Assembly (NCBI GenBank): GCA_009667805.1 | Contig: CM019070.1 | Location: 56,281,735-56,345,734 of the forward strand | From: Leptobrachium leishanense | Taxonomy: Eukaryota; Chordata; Amphibia; Anura; Megophryidae | DNA: 64,000 bases | Reading direction: 5' to 3' | Position numbers and translations under genes: made by a program | Shown here: in pieces, positions 35,071 to 45,932 of the stretch | Layout: each line of letters starts with the position of its first letter | How positions within the stretch are numbered: the first letter of the stretch is position 1 | Notes under the pieces: generated by a model | The model's database searches: none | The model's input: the letters and a program-made list of their open reading frames with translations, nothing else | Told to the model about the DNA's origin: nothing

Positions 35071-36041
35071 GGCTAGGGTCAGACTAACGCATTTTTCACG
35101 TTGTCCGTGAAAAAGTGCGTTCGAACGAATGGACGCATTTTTTCACGGAATACGCGATAGCGGTCATACGATGCGCATTTTCATCTGTGATTCTGTACGG
35201 TTATCAATAAAACCCTTTTTGTGTCTGGACGTTATGTTGGCCGGACATTAGCAGCGTCTGATGTCTCCTAATCACACACACATGCCGCTAGCGGACGCAG
35301 CGCACTCTGTACGTCAGTACTAGCGGTTTGACGTTCTCAAAAAAATGCGTTGGTTTGCCACTTGCGTTGCGCGGCCACACTTTCGTGCGGCCGTTCTTCG
35401 TATGCTGCCCGGCATTTGCTGCTAGCGCGTTAATACTGCGTTAGTCTGACCTTATGTCAGGTATGGGAGTGCGGCGGTGGGTGAAGTGAGCCCAGGATGC
35501 AGTGATCATAGGAGTCACACAGGTTGCTGGGTATTGAAGGTTTATTAAATAATAAACAAAACAAATAGTAAATAATAGCAGCACTAGCAGGCAGGCAACA
35601 GACTGTATGCAGGATTCAGCTTGACAACAGGGATTCTCGAAAGCAGGGTATGCTTGACAAACGAGGATTCTTGGAAGCGGGGTACACTCGAAGAACGAGG
35701 GTTCTTGAGAGCGGGGTACCTTGGTGGGGAGATTCTCCTTGGTAGCAGGGTTCCACTTGGGAGTATCACTGGAGGGATTCAGGTAACACGGTAGGGAGCT
35801 TCAGGGACAGGTCTGGTTGTCTGCACTTCCAGGGACGTTTATGTTGAAGCCCTGATGGAAGGGTGGATCCCTCTTTTAAGCAGGCTTCATTTAGGTGAAG
35901 TAGTATACACCTGTAGGTATCACAACAGAAGCTTAACAGCCAGATAGGGGAATCGAACCTGCATACAAACCTAGACAGGTGAATAAGGGTTTGCCACGGT
36001 TTAGGTGCGGGCATAGGCTTAATTCATGACACCTTATCTAT
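35071..36041. mobile_element. Harbinger-type MITE split by a solo LTR
   Basis: The left terminus GGCTAGGGTCAGACTAACGC follows TAA at 35068-35070. The other end, GCGTTAGTCTGACC, is reached at about 35450, where an LTR intervenes. The last bases (CCTTATCT) lie beyond the LTR and are degraded. It belongs to the same family as 24459-24885 and 58493-58903. Confidence 0.72.
35455..36031. mobile_element. solo LTR inside a Harbinger-type MITE
   Basis: The 577-bp segment begins TGTCAGG and ends CATGACA, flanked by the pentamer CCTTA at 35450-35454 and 36032-36036. Between 35620 and 35760 it contains four loose repeats of GGATTCT-GAAGCGGGGTA. No coding region. Confidence 0.82.
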
Positions 36042-36595
36042 AACAACTAACAAATTTAGGCTAAGTCATTTGCCATTTCTTTATCGCGATGGTTCTCAAC
36101 CTTTCTTCACCCAAGTACCTCCTGGCAGCCAATTTCCATAAATTGTACCCCTCATATTAAAAAAAATCTTTCTAATATAATTTTTTCAACTGTTTCTCTC
36201 TCATCCATCTCTCCTTTTTCTGTCTTGCACCTTCTACCAAGCTTTTCCTCTTCTCCCCTCTCCACCCCCAGTTTCTCCTTGTGTGTATGAGCGACGTATC
36301 AGAGCTCCACAGCAATAAAACTCACAGTAATGATTGTACATATGTATGAGCGTATCACGTAGCTGGCGGGTGGGAGCACAGAGGCCTATTGAAGCCAGCG
36401 GGGCATGCTATGCCGCCCCACAGCTTCAAGGCCCACCCACATCGGGTATGGCATAGTACGCCCCATGGCGGTAAAAATTTTAAGTGAGCACCAACTTTGA
36501 AATATTGCTCTTTGCCTTTTAAAACCGGTTTTAATATTCATCTGCAAATTGGATGACCACCAAACCGGGTTATTTGCCAAATTTACACATGCAAT
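36042..36595. other. MITE debris and AATAAA repeat copies
   Basis: GCGATGGTTCTCAACC at 36086 looks like one end of a hAT-type MITE without its partner. Around 36285-36360, copies of CACAGCAATAAAACTCACAG with GTATGAGCGTATCAC match the short repeats beside the minisatellite at 14955-15100 and those at 36905-37560. Confidence 0.5.
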
Positions 36596-37686
36596 CAATG
36601 GCGGAACTACCGCCATAGCGACCCATGCGGGCGCTGTGGGGCCCGGTGAAGATGAGCATGCCCGGACTGAGTCTCTGTACCACCTGACTGGCCGGACCGC
36701 ATGACCTGCGCGCGCACACACACACACACACGTAGCCGCCCGCTCTTTCCACGGACTCTCATGCTATTCAGGACCGGGCACCCCCCTGCATGGCATCCGA
36801 GGGCCCCCCCTGCATGGAATCAAAGCCACGGGGCTCCGCGGCCTGGAGGGACCCCCTGCTGTCTCTGGGCCCCCTACACCCGTCAAATAAAGGACTCAGC
36901 CGGTAAATATATAAAAGAATTCTGATACGCTCACACACACTGCACTTTGGGGGTTTTATTGCTGTGGATTCTGATACGCTCACACACACTGAACTTTGCT
37001 GGGGGTTTTATTGCTGTGGATTCTGATTCACACACACACCGCACATTACTGGGAGTTTTATTGCTGTGGATTCTGATACGCTGACACACTGCACATTGCT
37101 GGGGTTTTATTGCTGTGGATTCTGATATGCTGACACACACTGCACATTGCTGGGGTTTTATTGCTGGGGATTCTGATATGCTGACACACACTGCACATTG
37201 CTGGGGTTTTATTGCTGGGGATTCTGGTACACTCACACACACTGCACATTTCTCTGAGTTTCATTGCTGTGGATTCTGTGCCCATACACCCCAACCATTA
37301 CTGTGAGTTATGTTGCTGTGGATTCTGTGTCCATACACCCCAGCCATTACTGTGGGTAATATTTGCTGTGGCTCCTGTGTATTCTCATATGCCTATTACT
37401 GTAAACGTTTACGGCTGTGGATTCTGTGTATGCTTATACCCACACACTGCCCATTTCCATGAGAGTTTATCGCTATGCAGCTCTGTGATACGCTCATACA
37501 CACCACACATTACTGAGAGTTTTGTTGCTGTGCAGCTCTGTGATATGCTCTGTGATACTGTGTTCAATGGCATTTCATTTTTTTTGTGTGTGGGGGGGGT
37601 ATACTGCGGGGGGAGGTGTTAGGTTGCAGGCGGGGGGGGCATACAACATTTGCTATGGGGCCCTGTGATTTCTAGTTACGCCGCTG
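36596..37686. mobile_element. non-autonomous hAT element with internal minisatellite
   Basis: The ends CAATGGCGGAACTAC and TAGTTACGCCGCTG are imperfect inverted repeats, flanked by the identical octamer CATGCAAT at 36588-36595 and 37687-37694. The 1.09-kb interior has GGGGCCC boxes near both ends and a ~60-bp tandem array. No transposase. Confidence 0.85.
36905..37560. repeat. ~60-bp minisatellite
   Basis: About ten units show the pattern TTTTATTGCTGTGGATTCTG, then ATACGCTCACACACACTGCA, then CATTGCTGGGG, increasingly diverged toward the right. Open frames across it (Cys-Val-Ser-type repeats) are by-products of the array. The unit is the complement of the short repeats at 14955-15100. Confidence 0.9.
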
Positions 37687-37694
37687 CATGCAAT

Positions 37695-40149
37695 CATTTC
37701 AAAAGGGTTCCCATACTTTTTTTGTTGCCGCTGTACCTAGTAACTATTCTAAGTAATGGCTTTTTATTTTTCTGTTTCAGTGAATTGGTTTTCAAAGAGA
37801 AAGGGGTAAAATTTGTTTCAAAGGTGCTTTTTGTGCTTCTTTTTCAGCGAAAAAACTTTTTCTTTGGAAAGAAACTTGACTAAAACGATGGTATGAATGC
37901 ATTCTCATAAACTCTTTTTTTTTCCCAAGTAAAGAGGAAATGTTACAAACGCTGTATTTCTAAAGCAAAAAATTAACCGCCCAACCTATAGCAAATGCCT
38001 CCTGTTTATTTTGGAATATACAGGCACTCGGTATGACTGGATACTTTATTGTGCTTGTATGGATTGGTTGGCTTATTTATTTTTTATTTTATTTCTTAAA
38101 GTTAAATTATTTTTGGCTATGTCTGAACACACGGAGTTTAGTAACAAGCTTCATAGCGTTAAAAACAGATGATACTTTATCAATGCGTAACACAACTGTG
38201 TTCAGGTTCATATGACTTAATGTGAATTTTCTATGCATGTGAGCAACTGACTATTCAGAATGCATACGTAATGTCACATGCATTCTCCCCTACTACTTAG
38301 TGCAAAAATAGCACGCTAAAAGCATATAAAAACACAGACGTGACTTTCTGGAGAGGTCTAAATGGAATATTCAGCATTGTTGCTCACGCAAAATGGCATC
38401 TATTCCATGAATGTACGTGCATAAAATTTACTCTGCACCGGCTACCAGTTAATTGGCAGAAAGATTACCTTTTATGTACGGATAATGGTTTTTAACAATA
38501 CAATATGCTTTTAAATTGCTTAAAACAAACTGGGGCATTTTTAGTAAAAGTTTTCCGGTAGAAAGCAGAAGTATTACAGCTAAAAGTGTAAAGATCAATG
38601 TCTTAACCAAACTGTGGCTTCCCACAAAAACCACCATTGATTCCTCATCCTTTCATAGAAGTAACCAAAATGTGTGATTTTAAGGGATGGTTCGGGTGGA
38701 GGGGTGTCTTTGTTTTGAGAAATAGGGGGGGATTTTGTATGAATATATAATTAATAAGCAAAAACAAGGTTTATCAGAATACGGAGAAAGGGCTGCATCG
38801 CTACTGGCCTGCCCTACTGTTACCGGAATCCACTTCTGTTGGGAGAAAGGTTGGCATGGTGTGGACAATGACAAGCCGGACATGAGTCAATGGTCAATGG
38901 CAGGAAAGGCGTTCTTTATTGACATTAAGTACAGACTGGATTGAATCGCAAAGTCTGAGTGGGTTTCAATTCTTATACATGAATACATAAAAAAGGTACT
39001 GTACATCCCAATAACTCACCCATGGGCGATTTGCCCGCCCCAGGGCAAATGTGCCATCCCCTCATCTTGAACACCAAGACATTCCACAATTGGCAGTTTC
39101 TCATGCAAGTAAGACAGTTAGATAATTTAGAGTTTGGCTAGATCCTGTCACTATCCTCTCCCTAGATGCCTGTTCTCCTCCCTTTATTGATAAGAACGCA
39201 GTTGGCCTAATAGGGGCCTTTGTCTCCGGCTAGGGCTCTCTGACCTTGGTGTTTCTAAATCACCTTTCTTGGCACCCACTGTTTATTCAGGCCGGATTCT
39301 CTATTTAATTGCTATGCCAGCAAGTCTTCTGGAATGTCAGAAAACTTTGGTTAGATTTCAAAGTCAATTAATATTCGCTATTTACAAGTAGGTGAATCTC
39401 AGCTCAACCCAAGATGGCTGCTAGTGAACAAGATGGCGGCTATTTTCTGGCCTGTTCCAGTCTCACTACGGTGGGTCCCGCTTAGGTCTTCAGGATTTAG
39501 TTTGGTGGGTCCTATTCTGCTCTGTAATGGACCCCTATATGGCAGGCCACTTATGATGTTGCTCATTCTCAGCAATCGCATGCTCTTGTTTTGTTCCGTG
39601 TACGTATAATAACACCTACAAAACTAGGAGAGGTTGCATTCAACCATAACGTGCATTTTTCCTAATGGTTTTATTGAGGCCAATACATACAACACACTAT
39701 GAACAGAGAGATCCACCAAGGTTGTTTTTTAAAAATGTTAATATGTCGAATGAAAGGAAATACAGGAATATGATCACACGTAAGTCTGCCACAATGTCCA
39801 TGTACTCCATTATGGCAGATTCCTATATGTACAAACCTAATGTCTGCTCTTACAAGTTCAACCTACTGACTTGGGACCAGGGGTCAAGTCCTGGGAAAAA
39901 AGTGAGGGAACTCACCCACGAATTCCACAACCTCTATTACCTGAAGAAAATATATATATATTACGAGTATAGCAGTACATGGTGATACCATTTTTACTGG
40001 GTTAGCATTACATTTAAAAGACAAGCTTTCAAGAGTGTAAACTGGAAACTATACTGATCAGTGAAAGGTATCACTACGTACAGGTATACTCGTGATTGAG
40101 GCAACTGGACTAACGCATTATATATATATATATATATATATCTCCAGGC
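37695..40149. other. no gene; possible old retroelement pieces
   Basis: The stretch 38830-39611 has endings (TGTTGGGAG ... AATAACA) that could be an LTR in reverse orientation, but no target duplication matches. The segment 39960-40115 (ATACCATTTTTACTGGGTTA with AAAGACAAGCTTTCAAGAG) resembles a dispersed repeat. A (TA)n run is at 40120-40142. Confidence 0.35.
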
Positions 40150-40159
40150 ACAGACCCCC

Positions 40160-40310
40160 CCCCCCAAATTATATACACAGCGCTGAATCCCCAGAATAAC
40201 ATACACAGCACTGAGCCCCCAGGATAATATACACAGCACTGAGCCCCCAGAATAATATGCACAGCACTGAGCCCCCAGAATAATATGCACAGCACTGGTT
40301 ATATGGATAT
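40160..40310. repeat. ~28-bp tandem repeat
   Basis: Five units of CACAGCACTGAGCCCCCAGA followed by ATAATATA lead into the larger array that follows. Confidence 0.85.
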
Positions 40311-41560
40311 ATTTTCCCCAGTTCACATGGATATAATTGCCCCCAGCTCATATGGGTATATATTGCCCCCCAGCTCGTATGGATAATGCCCCCCAGCTCT
40401 CATGGATAATGCTCCCCAGCTCTCATGGATAATGCCCCCCCACTATCATGGATAATGCCCCCCAGGTCTCATGGATAATGCCCCCAGGTCTTATGGATAA
40501 TGCCCCCCGCTCTCATGGATATTGCCCCCCCAGGTCTCATGGATATTGCCCACCCCCAGGTCTCATGGATAATGCCCCCAGGTCTCATGGATATTGCCCC
40601 CCAGGTCTCATGGCTATTAGCCCCCGGCTCTCATGGCTATTGCCCCCAGCTTTCATGCATATTGCCCCCAGGTCTCATGGAAATTGCCCCCAGGTCTCAT
40701 GCATATTGCCCCCAGGTGTCATGGCTATTGCAACCAGGTCTCATGGCTATTGCCCCCCAGGTCTCATGGCTATTGCCCCCAGGTCTCATGGCTATTGCCC
40801 CCAGGTCTCATGGAAATTGCCCCCAGGTCTCATGGAAATTGCCCCCAGGACTCATGCATATTGCCCCCAGGTCTCATGGAAATTGCCCCCAGGTCTCATG
40901 GATTGTGCCCCCAGGTCTCATGGATATGCCCCAGGTCTCATGGCTATTGCCCCCAGGTCTCATGGCTATTGCCCCCAGGTCTCATGGCTATTGCCCCCAG
41001 GTCTCATGGAAATTGCCCCCCAGGTCTCATGGCTATTGCCCCCAGGTCTCATGGCTATTGCCCCCAGGTCTCATGGAAATTGCCCCAGGTCTCATGGATA
41101 TTGTCCCCCAGGTCTCATGGATATTGCCCCCAGGTCTCATGGAAATTGCCCCCCAGGTCTCATGCATATTGCCCCCAGGTGTCATGGAAATTGCCCCCAG
41201 GTGTCATGCATATTGCCCCAGGTCTCATGGATATTGCCCCCCAGGTCTCATGGATATTGCCCCCAGGTCTCATGGAAATTGTCCCCAGGTCTCATGGAAA
41301 TTGCCCCCCAGGTCTCATGCATATTGCCCCCAGGTCTCATGGAAATTGCCCCCAGGTCTCATGGAAATTGCCCCCCAGGTCTCATGCATATTGCCCCCAG
41401 GTCTCATGGAAATTGCCCCCAGGTCTCATGCATATTGCCCCCAGGTCTCATTGATTGTGCCCCCAGGTCTCATGGATATTGCCCCCCAGGTCTCATGGAT
41501 ATTGCCCCCCGTGTCATGGATATTGTCCCCCCAGTGTCATGGATATTGTCCCCAGCTCAC
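40310..41560. repeat. 22-bp minisatellite, about 55 units
   Basis: The unit is close to CCCCCAGGTCTCATGGATAT followed by TG, with variants GCTAT, GAAAT and GCATAT at one position. Higher-order order is visible: runs of GAAAT and GCATAT variants alternate between 41130 and 41450. The long open frames in all three plus frames (His-Gly-Tyr-Cys-Pro-type) reflect the array, not a protein gene. Confidence 0.95.
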
Positions 41561-41589
41561 CTCTGCTTCTTCTGTGGCTGCTGCCACTG

Positions 41590-41722
41590 CCGCCGCACAT
41601 TGCAGGCGGCCGCGTGCTTCCTGCTTCAACGCCGCTGACAGGAAGGGAAGCCGAGCTGCTCCACTTCCGGTCAGCGGGCCGTTCTAACAGGATGCACGCG
41701 GCCGCCGGCAATGTGCGGCGGG
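41590..41722. repeat. GC-rich 28-bp inverted repeat
   Basis: Arms at 41590-41617 and 41695-41722 (CCGCCGCACATTGC with GGCGGCCGCGTGC, and the complement) differ by one base and enclose about 77 bp. Further palindromic GGGAACGC motifs follow to about 41815. The region is CpG-dense but sits at the end of the minisatellite block, so I read it as part of that repeat unit and not as a promoter. Confidence 0.75.
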
Positions 41723-42639
41723 GGCGTTCGGGCTCGGGCCACAGCGGGAACGCTGCGTTCCTGCAGCGTTCCCGCTGTGGGAGAAGTGCGGGAACGCCAT
41801 TCCCGCGCGTTCCCACTCGACTCGAGCCCTGCTTGGGAATTCTAGCTGTAGGACAGGCATTTGGTGCGATGATCCTTGAGAAATCAAAGGAGCAAAGGTA
41901 AAATTTGGGTTGTCCTCAGCATCAATGTGGCAGCGAAACATCAGAATCCTCAAATAGAGTGTGCTTCCAGAACCCCCATGGGGCTAAATTCTGTGCTCCA
42001 AACTGGATTCCAGGAACTGTGTGGTCCATAAAGCTTCCCCAACACGTTTAAACCTGTTTAGTTTAGAGAAACGACGCCTTAGGTGGGATCTGATAACTTT
42101 ATATAAATCTATACGGGGCCATTATAAATAGGGATGAGCCGAACACCCCCGAGTTCGGTTCGCATTCGAACTCGAACTTTCCAAATGTTCGAATTCGAAC
42201 TCGAACACGAACTCCATACAAGTCAATGGGACTCAAAATTCGATTTTTCCAAGAGGGCTTATATGTTTGATATTTGCCATAAAAGGTGTATGGGGGTCCA
42301 GGTAGTGCCCTGGGGGACAGGAAAGAAGGACAAAAAGTTAAAAAAAACGCTTTTAAAGGGACAGTGAGTTTTCCATGAAATAAGGGTTAAAAATAAAAAC
42401 AAAAAATTCCTTCAAATATCGTGCCTAGGAGGTCCCTATAACCTGCCCGTGAAGTGGCGGATTTCTAGGATGTATAGAAACATTTAAAAACAAAAACAAA
42501 TTTACCTTTCAAATGACGGTAAATACTTTTCCTTTAATCTATTCATAAATAACTGTTTGGGGCGGCAGCCTGTATGAAAAGACATTTTAGGAAAAAAGTT
42601 TAATAATTATTTTTTTTGGCTTAATTATGGTGAAACTTA

Positions 42640-42975
42640 TGCAGGCTTTGGATGAAAGTAACAATAGGTGCTTTAAAATTGGGCCTTTAGCTTCGGCAAC
42701 AGTACCATCACACAGTAACCCCTCTGAGGATATGAATCTGGTACAGGCGTCAGTGGCAGTGCACACAGATATTGTGCCTTTGGTGCCAAGCCAGCAAGTG
42801 CCATCATACAGTAACCCCTCTGTAATATTGTGGAAGAGTGCAGGGGTGGACCATGCGGTCCTATATTAAAAGGATATGAATCTGGTAAAGACGTCAGTGC
42901 AGCCAAATATTGTGCCTTTCATGGCAGCAAGTGCCTTCACACCGTAACCCTTTTGTAGTAATGTGGAAGAGTTCA
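42640..42975 (-). repeat. ~100-bp tandem repeats in the hAT 3' untranslated region
   Basis: Three diverged units share CACACAGTAACCCCTCTG ... GATATGAATCTGGTA ... CAGTG.CAG ... ATATTGTGCCTTT. The same arrangement appears at 24900-25075 inside the copy-1 relative, so it belongs to the element. Confidence 0.75.
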
Positions 42976-44157
42976 GTGCTGGAGGTTTTGTGAATGCAGA
43001 AGACAATCTATTCCGACAATGCAATCTATTCCGTTACGTCAGCATCAGGGGATTGATAGCTGCTGATCCAGGACTGATTCATTTTTATAAACGTCAGCTG
43101 GTCTACAGAGTCGGACAGATGCACTCTTTTGTCTGTGACAAAACCTCCAGCAGCACTGAACATCCTTTCAGAAAGCACGCTAGATGAAGGGCAACCTAGT
43201 AGCTGCATAGCATATTGGCTAAGTTCTGGCCAGTGATCCAATCTCAACACCCTGTAAGCCAGTGGATCATCTGTTGTAAAGTTATCCAGGTCTGCCCTTG
43301 CCACTAGGTAGTCCTGCACCATATGGTGAAGACGCTGGCAATGGGTGCCTACATTTGACGTCCCTGGGCGTCGTGGACTAAAAAAATTTAAAAAGGCATT
43401 AGTCAAGCGGCCCCGGCCTTCACCACTATTCCTCTGATCATCCGCAGCCTCGGAAGTACCTTTGTCATCACTTGGTAACCTACCACTGGAAAGGTGTTAC
43501 ACAAGTGTCGCTTTAGAGCGTCCTCAAGTTGTTTCATCCTGTGCTCCCTCTGTGCGGGCAACTTTACCCTTTTATCGTGGAGCAAGAAGGATTGCCAACC
43601 AGTAATGATCCCTCTCCTTGATAGTACGAATCCTGGGGTCCTTTAGCAGGCTTTGCATAATAAGGGAGCCCATGCAGCGTAGGTTGGAGGTGGCATTAGC
43701 TTCCGAGTCTTCCTGCTCAATGAGGAGGATGACCCCATCGTGCACTTCCTCCTCTCAGCCGCGTACTAGTATTTGGGTTTCTGGGCACACAAAACCCTCC
43801 CTTGAGGAATCCCCACCTTCAATTCCCCCACTACTCAAATATTCCTCCTCATCCTCCTCCTGTCTGATCTGAGGAGGACCCGCTGGAATGCTGTCTGCGG
43901 AAAGACTGGGGCCTTCAGAGCTAGGGAAGGCCTCCTCTTCCTCCCGCTGCTCTGCCTCCAGAGCCACATCTATAATTCCCCGCAAAGTGTGCTCCAGCAG
44001 GAACACTAAAGGAATTGTGTCACTGATGCATGCACTGTCCCTGCTCACCATCCTCGTTGCCTCCTCAAATGGTGACAGTACAGTGCATGCATCCTTGATC
44101 ATCAGCCACTGTGCGGGGGACCCAAGTTGACCTGAACCTGTCCTTGTGCCATACTCA

Positions 44158-44258
44158 TAGATGAATATGAATTTATCTGGAGGAGAGTGGGAATACCTCC
44201 ACGAGAAGCGGATCCAACATCTAAAGCTAAGTACCCTGTACCACATTTTTTCTTATAT
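44158..44258. other. 101-bp insertion flanked by 15-bp direct repeats
   Basis: CTTGTGCCATACTCA occurs at 44143-44157 and again at 44259-44273. hAT copy 2 (about 27898) has it once, with no insert. The inserted 101 bp has no poly-A and matches nothing else that I can see in the window. Confidence 0.8.
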
Positions 44259-44305
44259 CTTGTGCCATACTCACACGTACTCGTTGATGGCCCTCTGCTG
44301 CTTGT

Positions 44306-45900
44306 TGTCATGCTCATCGCCGGCGGCGTAATAAAAAGCCTAAACCTAGTGCTGGCTCATAGTAGTGAGACTTTCACATGCAGTACCACTAGTCACCTCT
44401 GACTGTGTAATGCTCAGGTGTTGCCCAGATCACCATCTACTCCTGCATAAAACCAAGCCACACCTGAGACCCAGGACTTCCACATTGCCTTGGAAATATC
44501 CAAGCTGTTAGGAGCTACCTGCGATTCCTCCAAGAAACCTATGACCCATACTCTGCTGGATCCTACCCTCTCAAGACTACCACTGTTACAGTTCCCCCCT
44601 GGACTTATTGTTTACAAACCTTCTGGACATCCTGTTTACTACAGACCTCTGGACTTGGCATCTTCCTGGATCTCCCAAGTTTTCCTTACCTGGATCACAA
44701 GGACTTGCCCACATCTCTAGTACTGATATATTCATATATATAACCTTGAGTAAACTGTTTGTTTTCCCATTTTGTTATCTGTAGTTCCCTCTAGCCCTGT
44801 AACCTGTATATGCTCTGCTCTAGTTCCCTCTAGACCTGTAAGCTGTATATGCTCTGCTCTAGTTCCCTCTAGCCCTGTAAGCTGTATATGCTCTGCTCTA
44901 GTTCCCTCTAGCCCTGTAAGCTGTATATGCTCTGCTCTAGTTCCCTCTAGCCCTGTAAGCTGTATATGCTCTGCTCTAGTTCCCTCTAGCCCTGTAAACT
45001 GTATATGCTCTGCTCTAGTTCCCTCTAGCCCTGTAAACTGTATATGCTCTGCTCTAGTTCCCTCTAGCCCTGTAAACTGTATATGCTCTGCTCTAGTTCC
45101 CTCTAGCCCTGTAAACTGTATATGCTCTGCTCTAGTTCCCTCTAGCCCTGTAAGCTGTATATGCTCTGCTCTAGCCCTGTAAGCTGTATATGCTCTGCTC
45201 TAGTTCCCTCTAGCCCTGTAAGCTGTATATGCTCTGCTCTAGTTCCCTCTAGCCCTGTAATCTGTATATGCTCTGCTCTAGCCCTGTAAGCTGTATATGC
45301 TCTGCTCTAGCCCTGTAAACTGTATATGCTCTGCTCTAGTTCCCTCTAGCCCTGTAAGCTGTATATGCTCTGCTCTAGTTCCCTCTAGCCCTGTAAGCTG
45401 TATATGCTCTGCTCTAGTTCCCTCTAGCCCTGTAACCTGTATATGCTCTACTCTAGTTCCCTCTAGCCCTGTAATCTGTATATGCTCTGCTCTAGCCCTG
45501 TAAACTGTATATGCTCTGCTCTAGTTCCCTCTAGCCCTGTAAGCTGTATATGCTCTGCTCTAGTTCCCTCTAGCCCTGTAACCTGTATATGCTCTGCTCT
45601 AGTTCCCTCTAGCCCTGTAAGCTGTATATGCTCTGCTCTAGTTCCCTCTAGCCCTGTAACCTGTATATGCTCTACTCTAGTTCCCTCTAGCCCTGTAACC
45701 TGTGTATATACAATCTCTCCTCCCTTATTCCTTAGCTTTCTCCCACTTCTCTCGTTTTCCCCTCCTAGATTCTGTTGTTGCCTCCGGCCAATCCCTTTTT
45801 GTGCCTTTTCTCAATAAATCCTTATATATGAATATATCTGGTTTACTAGTATTCATTGCATATTGGCTCGCACCTACCGCCCCGGAATCAGCGCATGACA
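44306..45900 (+). mobile_element. 5' LTR, expanded
   Basis: It is 1,595 bp long and near-identical to the 3' LTR in its unique parts: the first ~470 bp and last ~190 bp differ at only a handful of positions. A 39-bp minisatellite occupies 44784-45710. AATAAA at about 45811 is a candidate polyadenylation signal. Read-through ORFs in the minisatellite are not genes. Confidence 0.9.
44784..45710 (+). repeat. 39-bp minisatellite in the 5' LTR, ~24 units
   Basis: The unit is AGTTCCCTCTAGCCCTGTAA followed by GCTGTATATGCTCTGCTCT. Some units are shortened to 29 bp by loss of AGTTCCCTCT. The 3' LTR has only about five units (48450-48637), so the two LTRs differ by about 700 bp of array. Confidence 0.95.
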
Positions 45901-45932
45901 GAATGTGGAAGTCAAATACAAACGAGCCAGCA

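Noticed and set aside
38830..39611. Solo LTR in reverse orientation
   Set aside because: The TG...CA-type ends are weak and the flanking pentamers (ACTTC and CCTAC) do not match.
41560..41850. CpG island promoter for the RING-CH gene
   Set aside because: The GC-rich segment is dominated by inverted repeats at the end of a minisatellite block; no transcript start or first exon can be recognised.
40448..41901. Overlapping ORFs of nearly 400 residues with His-Gly-Tyr-Cys-Pro repeats
   Set aside because: Product of a 22-bp minisatellite read in three frames; no splice sites, domain or codon bias.
44784..45710. CRISPR-like regular array
   Set aside because: Units are directly adjacent with no unique spacers, and the genome is a vertebrate.
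44772..45817. Cysteine-rich repeat ORFs (Pro-Ser-Ser-Pro-Val type)
   Set aside because: They translate the 39-bp minisatellite of the 5' LTR, and the length is exactly that of the array.
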